Of a stretch of DNA of 64,000 nt, positions 42,685 to 52,880 are shown piece by piece. The stretch is from an uncultured Eubacteriales bacterium (lineage in GTDB: Bacteria > Bacillota > Clostridia > Christensenellales > CAG-917). The notes below the pieces were generated by a model that made no database searches, had not been told where the DNA came from, and saw only the letters and a program-made list of their open reading frames with translations. The position numbers and the translations under genes are program-made. Every line of letters begins with the position of its first letter. Within the stretch, counting starts at the first letter, position 1. The stretch covers positions 99,951 through 163,950 of the forward strand of contig URAF01000002.1 of NCBI GenBank assembly GCA_900545885.1, written 5' to 3'.

Positions 42685-42734
42685 GTTTATTGAAAATTTT
42701 ATGAAATTAAACCAATATTAAATTTTCAATAAAC
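42685..42734 (+). promoter_or_regulatory. 15-base perfect inverted repeat before the response-regulator gene
   Basis: GTTTATTGAAAATTT (42685-42699) is repeated in reverse complement at 42720-42734, with a 20-base spacer. The right arm ends 2 bases before the ribosome site GGGGAGG. The rest of the gap back to 42470 is very AT-rich and has no gene. It is either an operator or a leader hairpin. Confidence 0.6.
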
Positions 42735-42748
42735 GGGGAGGTTGTTTT

Positions 42749-43420
42749 ATGCGCCTTTTGGTGGTCGAAGACGACGAAAAACTTGCGAAAATTCTGTCTG
42801 TTGCGTTGAGTGCCGTCGGCGACGTCGATATTGCACTTTCGGGTGAAAAGGCTTTGCAGGACGTCGAGAAAACCTATTACGACCTTATTGTTCTCGACCT
42901 TATGCTCGGCAGACTTTCGGGAATGGACGTGCTGAAAGAGGTGCGTCGCACGCATCTTATGCCGATTATCGTGCTTTCGGCGCTCAGCGACATTGACAAG
43001 AAAATCGACTGTTTCCGTCTCGGAGCGGACGACTATATGACAAAGCCGTTCGCAAGAGAAGAACTTATGGCGCGCGTAGAGGCCTGTTTGCGTAGAACGG
43101 GCGGCAATTTCAGCAGTACCTATTACAAATTCGGCAATATGGAAGTCAACTACGTCAACAAGATGATGACGGTTGACGGCAATTACGTGCCGATGAACCG
43201 TAAAACGTACGAAATCCTCGAACTTCTTGTCCGAAACAAAGAAATAATAATGACCAAACAGCAGATTTTCGACAGAATTTGGGGATACTATTCGACGACG
43301 GGACCGTCCGTTATCGAAATCAACATTTTCAGACTGAGAAAAATACTTGCGGAGTTCGGACTTGACGCGCATCTCAAAACCATAAAAGCCACGGGCTATA
43401 TGTGGACGGAGAAAATCTGA
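42749..43420 (+). CDS. OmpR-family response regulator
   Basis: A 223-residue two-domain regulator. The receiver domain has the acidic pair in VVEDDEK, phosphoacceptor Asp50 in LIVLDLML, and the Lys in MTKPF near 102. The C-terminal winged helix (about 128-222) ends with the typical TGPSVIEINIFRLRKIL...IKATGYMW. It pairs with the histidine kinase that begins one base after its stop. A 15-base inverted repeat just upstream may be an autoregulatory site. Confidence 0.93.
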   Translation: MRLLVVEDDEKLAKILSVALSAVGDVDIALSGEKALQDVEKTYYDLIVLDLMLGRLSGMDVLKEVRRTHLMPIIVLSALSDIDKKIDCFRLGADDYMTKPFAREELMARVEACLRRTGGNFSSTYYKFGNMEVNYVNKMMTVDGNYVPMNRKTYEILELLVRNKEIIMTKQQIFDRIWGYYSTTGPSVIEINIFRLRKILAEFGLDAHLKTIKATGYMWTEKI

Positions 43421-43421
43421 T

Positions 43422-44663
43422 ATGGTTAAAATCGACAAGGACATAAAAAAACGTTGGCTTACGTTTGCGCTTGTGACTTTCGTGCTGATTGTCCTGCTGT
43501 TCGGGGCAATTTTCGCGGGGTTTGCCGCAAGCGTCATTACGGCACAGCGCAACGAACTGGAAAACGGAATGCGCGATTATGCGTCCGAATTGCGCGGACT
43601 TGGCGTTGACGAACTACGCAGAGTGTGCGCGGAGCAGACCGTGTACATCGACGAAAATCCGTCATATCTTTATGCGCTTTACACTTTGCGTGACGACGGT
43701 AGCGTGGGGATTGCCACACCGTCGGATTTTCTGAAAACCAACACGCCTTCGCTCGGCGGTCGTACGGAGCAGTTCCGCGTCGAAAGCGTGGCAGGGCACA
43801 GCTTCCTTTCCTATACGGTGGCTGTCGGAACTACGGGACGCGATTATCTCAAAATCTACGCGCCTTACGACGCGCAGCAATCGGCTACGGAACTTGTGAA
43901 ACTCTATTGCATTCCGTTTGTCGTGTGTTTCGTGATACTGGCGGCGGCGTTCAGTCTGATATGGGGTTATCTTGCAATCAAACCCATCATGAGCGGCTAT
44001 GTCAAACAGAAGAATTTCATCAACGATATGTCGCACGAAATCCGCACCCCGCTTGCCGTAATCAAAGGCAACATCGAGAATATTCTGGCAACGCCCGACA
44101 GCACCGTCGGCGAAGTTTCGGATATGCTCGAAGGCAGCCTGAAAGAGGTTGACTATATGACCGACATATCCGCGGGATTGCTTAACATAGTCCGCGGACA
44201 GAACAAGAACACGGCAGGCAAGGAAGCGCGAATGGGCGACATCATTGCCGAAGTGGTGGATATGTTTGCCGATATGGCGACGATGAACAACAAGTCGCTT
44301 GTTGCAAACCTTGAATACTGCGATATGCCTGTCGAGCGCGAGAAGATAAAACAGCTTGCTTCGGTGCTTATCGAAAACTCCATAAAATACACGCGCGAAG
44401 GCGACCGTATCAACGTCAAACTCAAAAACACGAAAGACGGTTGCGTGCTCACAGTGTCCGATACGGGTATAGGCGTACCGAAGAACGAAATCGACAGCAT
44501 CTTTAACCGCTTTTACAGGGGAGAGAACGCAAAAGACATTCCCGGTACGGGGCTGGGGCTTTCCATTGCACAGGCGATTGCCGAAGGTATGGGCGGTTCT
44601 ATAAAGGCATTCAACAACGTGCCGTGCGGTCTCGAAGTTGTGGTTCAACTCAAACGTTCTTGA
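43422..44663 (+). CDS. Membrane sensor histidine kinase
   Basis: A 413-residue kinase. Membrane helices at about residues 13-38 and 162-188 enclose an external sensor domain of about 120 residues. The cytoplasmic part has the phosphorylated His in MSHEIRTPLAVIKGN near 204, then the ATPase boxes: N-box ASVLIENSIKYT, G1 DTGIGVPKNE, F-box FNRFYRGE and G2 GTGLGLSIAQAI. A HAMP domain is not evident. It is co-transcribed with the response regulator. The two giant lipoproteins downstream could be targets but sit in their own units. Confidence 0.93.
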   Translation: MVKIDKDIKKRWLTFALVTFVLIVLLFGAIFAGFAASVITAQRNELENGMRDYASELRGLGVDELRRVCAEQTVYIDENPSYLYALYTLRDDGSVGIATPSDFLKTNTPSLGGRTEQFRVESVAGHSFLSYTVAVGTTGRDYLKIYAPYDAQQSATELVKLYCIPFVVCFVILAAAFSLIWGYLAIKPIMSGYVKQKNFINDMSHEIRTPLAVIKGNIENILATPDSTVGEVSDMLEGSLKEVDYMTDISAGLLNIVRGQNKNTAGKEARMGDIIAEVVDMFADMATMNNKSLVANLEYCDMPVEREKIKQLASVLIENSIKYTREGDRINVKLKNTKDGCVLTVSDTGIGVPKNEIDSIFNRFYRGENAKDIPGTGLGLSIAQAIAEGMGGSIKAFNNVPCGLEVVVQLKRS

Positions 44664-44767
44664 CCGAAAACACGGTTTATCATATGAATATGCGATGTTA
44701 AAGTACTTTTTATAAGCGTTATGAACATTCGCAAGAGGGAAAACAAAAGGGGAAAGGAGTCGTCAAC

Positions 44768-47700
44768 GTGAAAAGAAAAATCGGATTTTTGTATAAAGCG
44801 GCAGTACTTGTGCTTATGGCGGTTTTGTTGACTTGCTGTTTTGTGGCGTGCAACAAAGGCGACGAACTTCCCGACGGCAAACCTACTTCCTGGGAAACCG
44901 ACCTGAGAGTTGCGGCGGACAGAATTGCCGAGCACGTAAGACTCAACGGCGGTCTTATCAACATAACGTTCCGCGGCGAGGCTACCGTTGACGGCGGGAA
45001 AAAGTTCAGTCTTTTTGCGGGAATGAACTACAACCTCGAAAATGTCGACGACTCTATGCTTTGTGTGGAACTTGCGGACGAGGACAGAGTGCTTGCGTCT
45101 TTGAAGAGCAACAACTCCACGTCGTACGTTGACGTCGTACCGAACGACTATATAGGCGACGCGAAATTGCAGGTGCTCAACCTCAACATTTTCGATTTGT
45201 TCAACGTGTCGTACAACGCCCAGAAACAGGACGGAGTCATCGACGCGTTTTCCGATATGCTGGTCAACCTCGGAATGACGTTCTTCAACGGCGTCAATAT
45301 AGAGCAGGGCGACGTTTACGTTTTCGATCTGAACCCCGAATTTGCATCGCAGGGTGAGGAGTATTTCAGAGCCGTTTTCGACGTGTTCGGAAAAACCGTG
45401 ACGTCGGCGGTTCTCGGCGCGTTCGGCATAGACGACATTTCCGAACTGTTCGGTATGATTCCCTCGATGCAGGGTAAAGTGGCGTTTGATTTCGGCAACG
45501 AAAACGGCGTATCGGTGACAACCCGCGACCTGGTAGTCGGAGAGGATGCCGTCGAACTTAAAGCGGAGTTTACTGTCGCGTATACGAAAGACGAAACGCT
45601 TGCGGATAAATTTCCTTCCGATTCGTCGGGATATGTTCAGACGAAAATAGGCAACTCCTATATGTCGGGAACAATCAGCCTTTACGGCGGCAGCGACAGA
45701 CTTATCAAGTACGATTACGAACTCAACGCGAACATAGATTTGCTGTCGCTCGTGCTCAACGATTACGACCTTACTAAACTGTCCGAAGACAACTATCTGC
45801 ATTTCAAAGTCAGCCACAAGTGCGACTCGAAATGCGGCAGTTTCTGTACCGAAAGAATAGGCGGTTCGAAAGGTTCCGTATTCGAGATAGGATTTTCGCC
45901 AATAGATTTCGGAACGTACAACATATACTGTTCCGTCAACGTTTCTTCGATTTTGTCGACGCAGTACGTCGAGAAAATTTCGGAAGAGGCGGGGATGTCT
46001 TTGAAATCCGTTCTTCCCGAATACATGTTATTCGCGTTTCCGCACGAGAAATTTTACCGAGATTCGGTGTTTATGCGGTTGTTTAACGTGTTGTATGCAG
46101 ACAACCTGTTTAACGGTGACGATTTCGAGTTGGTCATCGACAATACACAGAGATTTATCGGCGAAACGGACGGAATAATCGGCGAATTGCTTGAACAATT
46201 CCTGCACGGTGACGATTTCAATGTGGACAAAATGCGGTTTGACATAAAAGAATACCGTTACGGACAGGCATTGCAGTATGACGTTTATAAACAGACCGTT
46301 TATATCATTGCCGACGATGTTTCCGAAGTCAAGGACTACGGGCAATCCATTCCTATTTTCGGATATTTGTATGTCGTTCCGCTTTCGTGGGAGTACGAGA
46401 GTATGAAGACGACTGCGGACGGAGAGTTGCAACTTACAAATATTTACGATTGGAGCGGCAACCTGCTTCACGGCGTTGACGGCGGCGGAAATTACGTACC
46501 GATGAGTCCCGAGGAGGCGGCCGGACTGCAAGAGTTTTATTTGCATGCAACGTATACAAAATACGACAAAGTGTCTACGGAAGAATTTGCCGCGCGTATA
46601 GTCGAGGTTTCGGGGCTGGATATCAACGACAGAGGAGTGCAGGAAGTCACCCTTAAAGTCGAATATCCCAATCCTCTGCATTCGGGCAAAATAAACGAAG
46701 TTTATGAACTTGCTCACGACGATTTGTACGTCGAAGTCAAGGCAAAAATAAAACTTACCGATTATGTCGAAAACGGACTGAAATTCTCGCAGAACACGGG
46801 TGACAGAAAGTTTTACCTTGCCACTTTCGAAAAGGAAGCCCCGGAATTTCTGAAAGCGCAGATTTCCGTCAGGTATGAAAACGGATACGTCAAAACTATG
46901 GACGTCATAGGCGAGTCCGACGCTGTCGTGTTCACCAACAGTATTATTTTGGCGCGCTATTCCATCGTCGAAGCGGGCAGAATAAAGGTAAAATTCAAGG
47001 CGTTTAATCAAGTGTTCGTCAGATATTATGACATAGAACGCCCCGACGAAGTGAGGTTTGAAATCGACGAAGAGGATATCGGTCCTTTCAATGTCGGAAG
47101 CACCGTTTATATGTCTAACCTTACAACACGCGTAAAGATGTATGCAATTTACAACGATATGAACGGTGAGCGTAAAGAGGTCGACGTATTGTTGCGGGCG
47201 GGTGATTTTTTCGTCAACAATATTCCGCTCAGCAACAGTTCGTCCGATTGGCAAAGCAAACCGATAAACGATTACGGCAATTATACCGTTGATTTTTACA
47301 AATCGAACAATTACAACTGTGTCATCAAGAAACTGGGATATACAAGCGATACATTTGCAATCAGAGTTCTTCCTGCACAAATCAGATATCCTACCTATAA
47401 ATATGAACAGACTTCGCCGACGCATTCCTACTGGTTTGTCGACAGCGACTATTCTTTGTCCGGAAAGATAATAAACGAAACGCATGGCGAAACCCCCGAC
47501 AGACAATCGGATTATTCGCTTGAAATCGAAATACTGAAAGGAGAAATCACCGAAAATCCTGTTGGTGGCGGAATGAGTCATGTTGCCTTCCGAGAAGGAA
47601 AAGCGGGTGTTGACACCGTTACGGGTAAACTTGGTTTCTATTCCGATGGCGCCGACCGACCGTATGCCGTTCTCAACAGCCTGAGTGTTGGCGATGTGCA

Positions 47701-47875
47701 ATCTTCGGGAAACAGTGTCGGGTTCTCTATTCCGGATATGATACTCAATCCCGTTGAAGTCGTCTATTCATTGCGTATAAATGAAGCGGGCTATTACAGA
47801 ATAAGACTGAATGCAAAAGGCACTCTGTGCAATTCTTTTGTGCTGAGTCTTGATATTTATGCAGTGAAACTGTGA
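44768..47875 (+). CDS. Giant surface lipoprotein, unknown function (first of a pair)
   Basis: A 1035-residue protein with a lipoprotein signal (FVAC, Cys28) and no other membrane helix, so it is anchored on the outer face of the membrane. The first half repeats a pattern of beta-strand-rich segments (such as FSLFAGMNYNLENVDDSML and VAFDFGNENGVSVTTRDL) seen also in the next gene, so the two are paralogs in their N-terminal part. The C-terminal half looks like tandem Ig-like or bacterial surface domains. The start is a GTG at 44768 after AAAGGAG. Codon use is that of the chromosome. I do not recognise a family. Confidence 0.75.
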   Translation: MKRKIGFLYKAAVLVLMAVLLTCCFVACNKGDELPDGKPTSWETDLRVAADRIAEHVRLNGGLINITFRGEATVDGGKKFSLFAGMNYNLENVDDSMLCVELADEDRVLASLKSNNSTSYVDVVPNDYIGDAKLQVLNLNIFDLFNVSYNAQKQDGVIDAFSDMLVNLGMTFFNGVNIEQGDVYVFDLNPEFASQGEEYFRAVFDVFGKTVTSAVLGAFGIDDISELFGMIPSMQGKVAFDFGNENGVSVTTRDLVVGEDAVELKAEFTVAYTKDETLADKFPSDSSGYVQTKIGNSYMSGTISLYGGSDRLIKYDYELNANIDLLSLVLNDYDLTKLSEDNYLHFKVSHKCDSKCGSFCTERIGGSKGSVFEIGFSPIDFGTYNIYCSVNVSSILSTQYVEKISEEAGMSLKSVLPEYMLFAFPHEKFYRDSVFMRLFNVLYADNLFNGDDFELVIDNTQRFIGETDGIIGELLEQFLHGDDFNVDKMRFDIKEYRYGQALQYDVYKQTVYIIADDVSEVKDYGQSIPIFGYLYVVPLSWEYESMKTTADGELQLTNIYDWSGNLLHGVDGGGNYVPMSPEEAAGLQEFYLHATYTKYDKVSTEEFAARIVEVSGLDINDRGVQEVTLKVEYPNPLHSGKINEVYELAHDDLYVEVKAKIKLTDYVENGLKFSQNTGDRKFYLATFEKEAPEFLKAQISVRYENGYVKTMDVIGESDAVVFTNSIILARYSIVEAGRIKVKFKAFNQVFVRYYDIERPDEVRFEIDEEDIGPFNVGSTVYMSNLTTRVKMYAIYNDMNGERKEVDVLLRAGDFFVNNIPLSNSSSDWQSKPINDYGNYTVDFYKSNNYNCVIKKLGYTSDTFAIRVLPAQIRYPTYKYEQTSPTHSYWFVDSDYSLSGKIINETHGETPDRQSDYSLEIEILKGEITENPVGGGMSHVAFREGKAGVDTVTGKLGFYSDGADRPYAVLNSLSVGDVQSSGNSVGFSIPDMILNPVEVVYSLRINEAGYYRIRLNAKGTLCNSFVLSLDIYAVKL

Positions 47876-48511
47876 AACCATTGAGAAAGTGCAATTATCG
47901 GTTGTCCATACGCAATTCCGCTTTACGATTGGGTTTATACATCTGAAAAGTCCGGATCTCGGTCGGGTGAATATAATTCGAATACCGTATGGAGAAACAA
48001 AGAAAATAATGATGAATAATAGATAAATTATAGTAAATAAAGAGTAAGAAAAAGCAATACAAATAAAAACAGTGTCATTATTCGAGCAGTTTGTATGATC
48101 AATACAAGCGACGCCGCCGGATTGAATTGTACTGAACATAATGTGTCGCGTCGACTGTATAATCAGGAATTCGGATTATGTTATGTGTGACGAAAACAAT
48201 GCGCCGCAAGAGAAGCGGCGCATTTAATTTTATACAATTTTAAAATGTTGAATTCTGAAACTCGGATTTTTACAACGATTTTGCGATTGAAAAAAACAGT
48301 GCATAGAAATTAAATTAAAATTACTAAATTATCGCGCTTTTGGAGAAATTTTGTCTCAGCAAAACCTGTTTTTGCTTTGAAACTGCATTTTAATAGGCAA
48401 AATCGCCAATATTTAATTTTAATTTAATTTGAATGTTAGGTTAAATAAATATAATTAAGCCGAGCATAATAGTGCTTAAAAACAAAAAAATACCCAAAAA
48501 AGGAGAACTAT
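47876..48511. other. Intergenic stretch of about 640 bases without a gene
   Basis: It is AT-rich and contains a terminator hairpin near 48198 and, at 48429-48455, TTGAAT and TATAAT spaced by 15 bases, a possible but sub-optimal promoter for the next lipoprotein. Confidence 0.5.
48198..48230 (+). terminator. Intrinsic terminator
   Basis: AATGCGCCGC and GCGGCGCATT around a 7-base loop, followed by TAATTTTAT. Confidence 0.75.
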
Positions 48512-51500
48512 ATGAAGCGGAAACTGTTTATTACAATCATAGCAGTCCTCATTCTGTGTTTAACTTGCGGAATGCTTATGGTTGCCTGCAACAAAAAAAC
48601 AGCCAAACCCGACATCAAACCGTCCGTGCCAGAAACCAGACCCGAGAAAACGGAAGAAATGATGACTACGGTGTGGAAGCAGATTAAAAGTTCCACCAAC
48701 GTCGGCGAGAGTAAAAACTTTGTTGTCGACTTTGACATCGCTCTCAATGTCGACGACGAAACGCCGAAAAACAACGACGTTCTTTATTCTTTGGTTGGCA
48801 AGACTTCCATTGACGTCAACGAGGGTAAGGAAAGCGATATCTTCATTGAGTTGAAGGCAACAAAGAACGGCGAATCCAAGGTGCTGTTCGGCTTTGCTTA
48901 TGACGTTGAGAAGGTCGAAAATGTCGACGTTCCCTTTGTTTATATCAGCGCGGGAGGTAGCGAATACAAAAAAATCAACGGCTTTTATCTCACGCAACTT
49001 GTAGCTGACGTACAGTCGGCAATCAAAAATTCGCAAGGAGCAAGCAAAACTATTCTCGACAAGATCAATAGTACTTTCACAACCGTAAGCGGATTTCTCA
49101 GCCCCGATACGCTTTTCCCGTTGCTTTCTCAGGCGGGCATAGTTTCTAAAACCGGCGTTGTTTCAGACTACGGCAAGACTTTTACGATCAACGTGAACGT
49201 AGCTCCCGTTTTTCCTCTGTTGGGTGGATTGATGAAAGACAACGTGCTTTCCAAAATCGGTCTTACGGTAGCGCAGCTTGACTCTGTCGCAAAAGGTGTT
49301 GCGGGTTATCTCGGTTTCCAAGGCGTCGAAACATTTGCTCAACTTTGTACAGAGACAGGCAAGGCACTCCAATTTCTCAATACTCAACTAGTATTCAGGT
49401 TCGATGACAAGCAAACATTCTCTTCTGCAACTATAAATATCGATTACAACAAGAATAATGACGGAGTACCTTCGGATTTTGCAAAATACACGCTTTCCGT
49501 GAATAAAGCCGTCATAAAAATCGGCGAACTCGACGTATTTGCCGGCAGCCCCATAACCGACGAAGTCAGAGCGCAGAAATCCGTCAACCTGCTCAACTTC
49601 TCCGTAAAAGGCAGTGCAGTTAGTTACAAAGGCGAGGAAATCTCTCACAGATATTCCATCGAAGTTCAATCCGATATCAATCCATTCGAACTTCTCAGCC
49701 TTATTGGCAACACGAGCAAAGAAAACATCGTTGCCACACTCAAAAGACTCGGTTATTTTCATCTTGAAATCAACGAAGTAAACGAAAACGGCGACAAACT
49801 TGCAAATATCATTACTCTTCACAGCAAATTCGACGAAGGTTTTGCGGTTGCAAACCTCAATCTCAATGACGCAAGTGTTTTCATTGTCAGTTTGCCTATA
49901 GGACTTGGCGGAGTATATGACTTCGACGGACTCGTGGACATTATAGGCACGCTTTCTGCAAAGAGCGGAGAAGCGACTTCTGCCGCAGGAACCGACATAT
50001 TCGGGATTGTTGCCAAGTTGGTAGGTTTCTTCCATGTCGATAACATCAAGACCAACGGTGTGACAGTCGATATCAAAAGTCTGGTTGTTGCTCTCGTAGA
50101 ACAGCTCGGAATCAAACTCGATTCGACATTGAGCGATGTTCTCAGTCAGGTTCTCGATTGCGATACCGTCAACATCAAGCTGGAAATGCCGACTTTCGGC
50201 ACATGCACGCAGGTCGAAACGTCTTCGGTCGAGAGTGGCATCAGAACATCCGGCAGTTTCAAATCCGGAAAGGATTTCATCAAAAAAATAGTCTCGCTCG
50301 ACGGATTTGCGACCGAGATACTGCAAGACGACTCCAATATGGGAAGGTACGTTTCGGGATCGTTGGAAGCAGGCAAATGCTTTGAAATGAACGGCATCAA
50401 TCTGAAAGGCGAAAACGTAAAAACTTCGGGCTTTATTATGGCCACCGAAGGATTGGATGTCACAAAAGCAGGCGAACAGGAAGTTACTTTCTATATCGCA
50501 ATTGGCTCGGATATTATGGCAACAATCAACACCGCGTCATTGGTAACCACCATTTCCGTTCCCGACAATATTCCCATCAACGGAGTACTCGTATTCAAGA
50601 CAAAGATAAATGTCGCCGCGTATGATCCCGAAGCGCAACTTTCATTTGAAAATCTTGCCGAAAACAAGGAAGTGGTAATCGATAAGGCGTCCGGTAAAGA
50701 CTGGTTTAAGAAGGTGCTTGCCAGTGCCTACCGCGATCTTATAATGAAAGTCGGCGAAAAGAGTTATAAACTCAGTCAAAACGATGCAATCGTCATGAAA
50801 GACGGAAAAGACGTTTCGGCAGAAGTTATCAAAAACGGCATGTCGCAAACAGGCACTTATACTGTGACTGTCGGCATCGGCAAGTACAGAACCGAACAAA
50901 TTACTTTCCGTGTAGAGGACGCTTACCTTGAAAAGACAAGCGAAGCAGAAGTGCCGACTTCGATCGGGATAGGCAAAGAATTCAGCTTGCCCACCTATAA
51001 AATCATCGTTTGCAATTTCGACGGTTCTAAAAGCGAACAAATTGTGGAGCCTGTCTATAAGTTGAACAGCACCGTAACAAGCCTTGATAAGATTTTCGAC
51101 ATCAAAGACGGAGTTTACACGTTGAAGAAAGATCTCAACTTTGTAGGCAAGAAATTTACGATCTCCTATACAGCAACGGGATTGCTCAGCGGCAACAAGG
51201 AACTGAAAGTCAAAATTCCCATCACAGGACCCGAAGTCACAAAAGGTTCGAGCGTTTATTTCGGCAATTCGCTGAACAACTTTATCGGCATAAAGCTTGA
51301 CAGCATAAATTATTCGGTGATTTACGAAGACGGCAAGTGGATTGCAAAGAGCGCGGAAGGCAAAACCCTGGACCTAAACGCTACGTTCGAATGGACGTCA
51401 GCAAACAGCGGAAACAAAGTGACTTTCGACGACAATGGCTATATTACCAATTATAATACCGCGGACTCCAATTACAGGGATAAAGTCTATTATACGATTG

Positions 51501-51889
51501 ATGTGGATGGATGTTCTTATTCCAATTCGTTCACCGCTTATGAACTGTATGCCAATGATAAAACAGGTTTGTGGGGACCGGTTTCGTTAAACAGCAAACT
51601 CGACGGCTATATAAGTTATGTAAATTACATTTACCACGAAGCCGACGGAGTTAAAACGGCACTGGAATTCAAGTACGGTGCAAACGGTTACGGCATTTAC
51701 GTCAACGGTACCGATACAAAAGTTTACGACGTTAAAGTCACCGTGTTCAACGGAGAAGAAGACGTCACATCGACAGTACTCGCAGACGGCGCATTGGCGC
51801 AGGCGGGCACCTACAAAGTGCAGTATGAAATCAACGCGATTTACGGCACTGCGTTTACAATCTCCCACAACGTGAAAGTCAACGCTTAA
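48512..51889 (+). CDS. Giant surface lipoprotein, unknown function (second of a pair)
   Basis: A 1125-residue lipoprotein (lipobox MVAC, Cys26). The N-terminal 600 residues are related in layout to the upstream giant lipoprotein: a VWKQIKSSTNVGES opening, FVVDFDIALNVDDE, a segment DVPFVYISAGGSEYKKI, and beta-rich repeats. The second half shows repeated Ig-like units (around KNGMSQTGTYTVTVGIGKY and LAQAGTYKVQYEINAIYG), a pattern found in bacterial Big-type surface domains. AAAAGGAG precedes the ATG. No enzymatic motif is visible. It is probably a surface scaffold or binding protein; that is inference from architecture. Confidence 0.75.
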   Translation: MKRKLFITIIAVLILCLTCGMLMVACNKKTAKPDIKPSVPETRPEKTEEMMTTVWKQIKSSTNVGESKNFVVDFDIALNVDDETPKNNDVLYSLVGKTSIDVNEGKESDIFIELKATKNGESKVLFGFAYDVEKVENVDVPFVYISAGGSEYKKINGFYLTQLVADVQSAIKNSQGASKTILDKINSTFTTVSGFLSPDTLFPLLSQAGIVSKTGVVSDYGKTFTINVNVAPVFPLLGGLMKDNVLSKIGLTVAQLDSVAKGVAGYLGFQGVETFAQLCTETGKALQFLNTQLVFRFDDKQTFSSATINIDYNKNNDGVPSDFAKYTLSVNKAVIKIGELDVFAGSPITDEVRAQKSVNLLNFSVKGSAVSYKGEEISHRYSIEVQSDINPFELLSLIGNTSKENIVATLKRLGYFHLEINEVNENGDKLANIITLHSKFDEGFAVANLNLNDASVFIVSLPIGLGGVYDFDGLVDIIGTLSAKSGEATSAAGTDIFGIVAKLVGFFHVDNIKTNGVTVDIKSLVVALVEQLGIKLDSTLSDVLSQVLDCDTVNIKLEMPTFGTCTQVETSSVESGIRTSGSFKSGKDFIKKIVSLDGFATEILQDDSNMGRYVSGSLEAGKCFEMNGINLKGENVKTSGFIMATEGLDVTKAGEQEVTFYIAIGSDIMATINTASLVTTISVPDNIPINGVLVFKTKINVAAYDPEAQLSFENLAENKEVVIDKASGKDWFKKVLASAYRDLIMKVGEKSYKLSQNDAIVMKDGKDVSAEVIKNGMSQTGTYTVTVGIGKYRTEQITFRVEDAYLEKTSEAEVPTSIGIGKEFSLPTYKIIVCNFDGSKSEQIVEPVYKLNSTVTSLDKIFDIKDGVYTLKKDLNFVGKKFTISYTATGLLSGNKELKVKIPITGPEVTKGSSVYFGNSLNNFIGIKLDSINYSVIYEDGKWIAKSAEGKTLDLNATFEWTSANSGNKVTFDDNGYITNYNTADSNYRDKVYYTIDVDGCSYSNSFTAYELYANDKTGLWGPVSLNSKLDGYISYVNYIYHEADGVKTALEFKYGANGYGIYVNGTDTKVYDVKVTVFNGEEDVTSTVLADGALAQAGTYKVQYEINAIYGTAFTISHNVKVNA

Positions 51890-51910
51890 TGAAAGCAACG
51901 TAAAATCAGG

Positions 51911-51938
51911 GAGCTTCCGACCGCTTCGGTCGGAAGCT
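51911..51938 (+). terminator. Terminator-like hairpin without a good T-run
   Basis: GAGCTTCCGACC and GGTCGGAAGCTC form a 12-base stem with a short loop, right after the lipoprotein stop; the following bases are not T-rich, so efficiency is uncertain. Confidence 0.6.
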
Positions 51939-52024
51939 CTCCGAATGTCTTTCTGTTCGAAAAGGCATTTTATTTATCAAAAAATCTATTATCAATTACC
52001 GTTTAGTGCGGATAGGGGAAAAAA

Positions 52025-52867
52025 ATGAATAAACAGCTTCTTTACAAAGCGGCAAAATCATTCTTCTATGTTGCAGGCTTCCCGATGATGCTCGTTATGA
52101 TGCTCATCACCCTCGCGCCTATGTTCAACGTGGAAGTTATGGGAAACCATGCTGCCAACTGGATCATCGTTTTCTTCGTGCTTTGGGCGGTGTTCGAAGC
52201 GGTCAGATTCGTTCTCAACAGATTTGTCGGCCGCAGAAGCGAACGCCATCAGAAAGTCGTCGTTGTCGCAACCGCAGTTTTCGCAATCTTGCTCGTGCTG
52301 CTGCCTTCCGCGATATTCGACGCCGTCAACCGTCCCAAGTACGAAGAGGAGTATGCCTCTCTTTCGGCGGCAACCGATGTCAAGTCCTATGACAAAGTCA
52401 TGGGTTGGCACAGAGATTTCACCACCAAATACGAAAGCGATGTCTACTATCTTATCAACGACCATTACGATTTTATGAAACAGTACGGGCTAAGCCACAC
52501 CTATTCGGAGTGGTACGACAACGCCGACAAGAAGAGCGGATTGGGTCATAAAATCGGATCTTTCGAAAAAATAGACCAACTGTATGCAGAAAAACTTTCG
52601 GCGGTTGACAAGCTTGCCGCGGCAAAAAAAGAACTTTCGGCAATTGAGGCAAAACAGGCGGAACTGACAGCCGCATACGAAGCGGCGGTTGAGAGCGGAG
52701 TGGAAGCGGATATTACTGCCGCGAAAAAAGCGCTTGACGATTACAATGCGTCCGTCGACGCCGACCTCATCAGACTCAAAGGCGAACGCCTTGACATTTC
52801 CGCAATCAAACCAGAACTCGTCAAAGTTCTTTACTGTGACATATTTTTATGGACACTCTTTATATGA
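52025..52867 (+). CDS. Membrane protein with coiled-coil domain, probably truncated at its 3' end
   Basis: A 280-residue protein: membrane helices at about residues 12-33, 44-64 and 80-102, then a soluble region with the motif YASLSAATDVKSYDKVMGWHRDF and a long coiled coil (about 180-265, SAVDKLAAAKKELSAIEAKQAEL onward). The end, LVKVLYCDIFLWTLFI, is hydrophobic and unlike the preceding charged coiled coil, and the DNA changes to AT-rich island composition at the same place. I infer that a longer gene was cut by insertion of the island and now reads into foreign sequence. AGGGG precedes the ATG. Function unknown. Confidence 0.7.
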   Translation: MNKQLLYKAAKSFFYVAGFPMMLVMMLITLAPMFNVEVMGNHAANWIIVFFVLWAVFEAVRFVLNRFVGRRSERHQKVVVVATAVFAILLVLLPSAIFDAVNRPKYEEEYASLSAATDVKSYDKVMGWHRDFTTKYESDVYYLINDHYDFMKQYGLSHTYSEWYDNADKKSGLGHKIGSFEKIDQLYAEKLSAVDKLAAAKKELSAIEAKQAELTAAYEAAVESGVEADITAAKKALDDYNASVDADLIRLKGERLDISAIKPELVKVLYCDIFLWTLFI

Positions 52868-52880
52868 CACTATACAACGC
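52835..52880. other. Probable left boundary of the acquired island
   Basis: Codon use and base composition switch here, at the end of the truncated membrane-protein gene. An imperfect direct repeat (ATGGACACT at 52851-52859, then ATGACACT at 52863-52870) might be part of an attachment site. No integrase gene is in the window. Confidence 0.4.
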
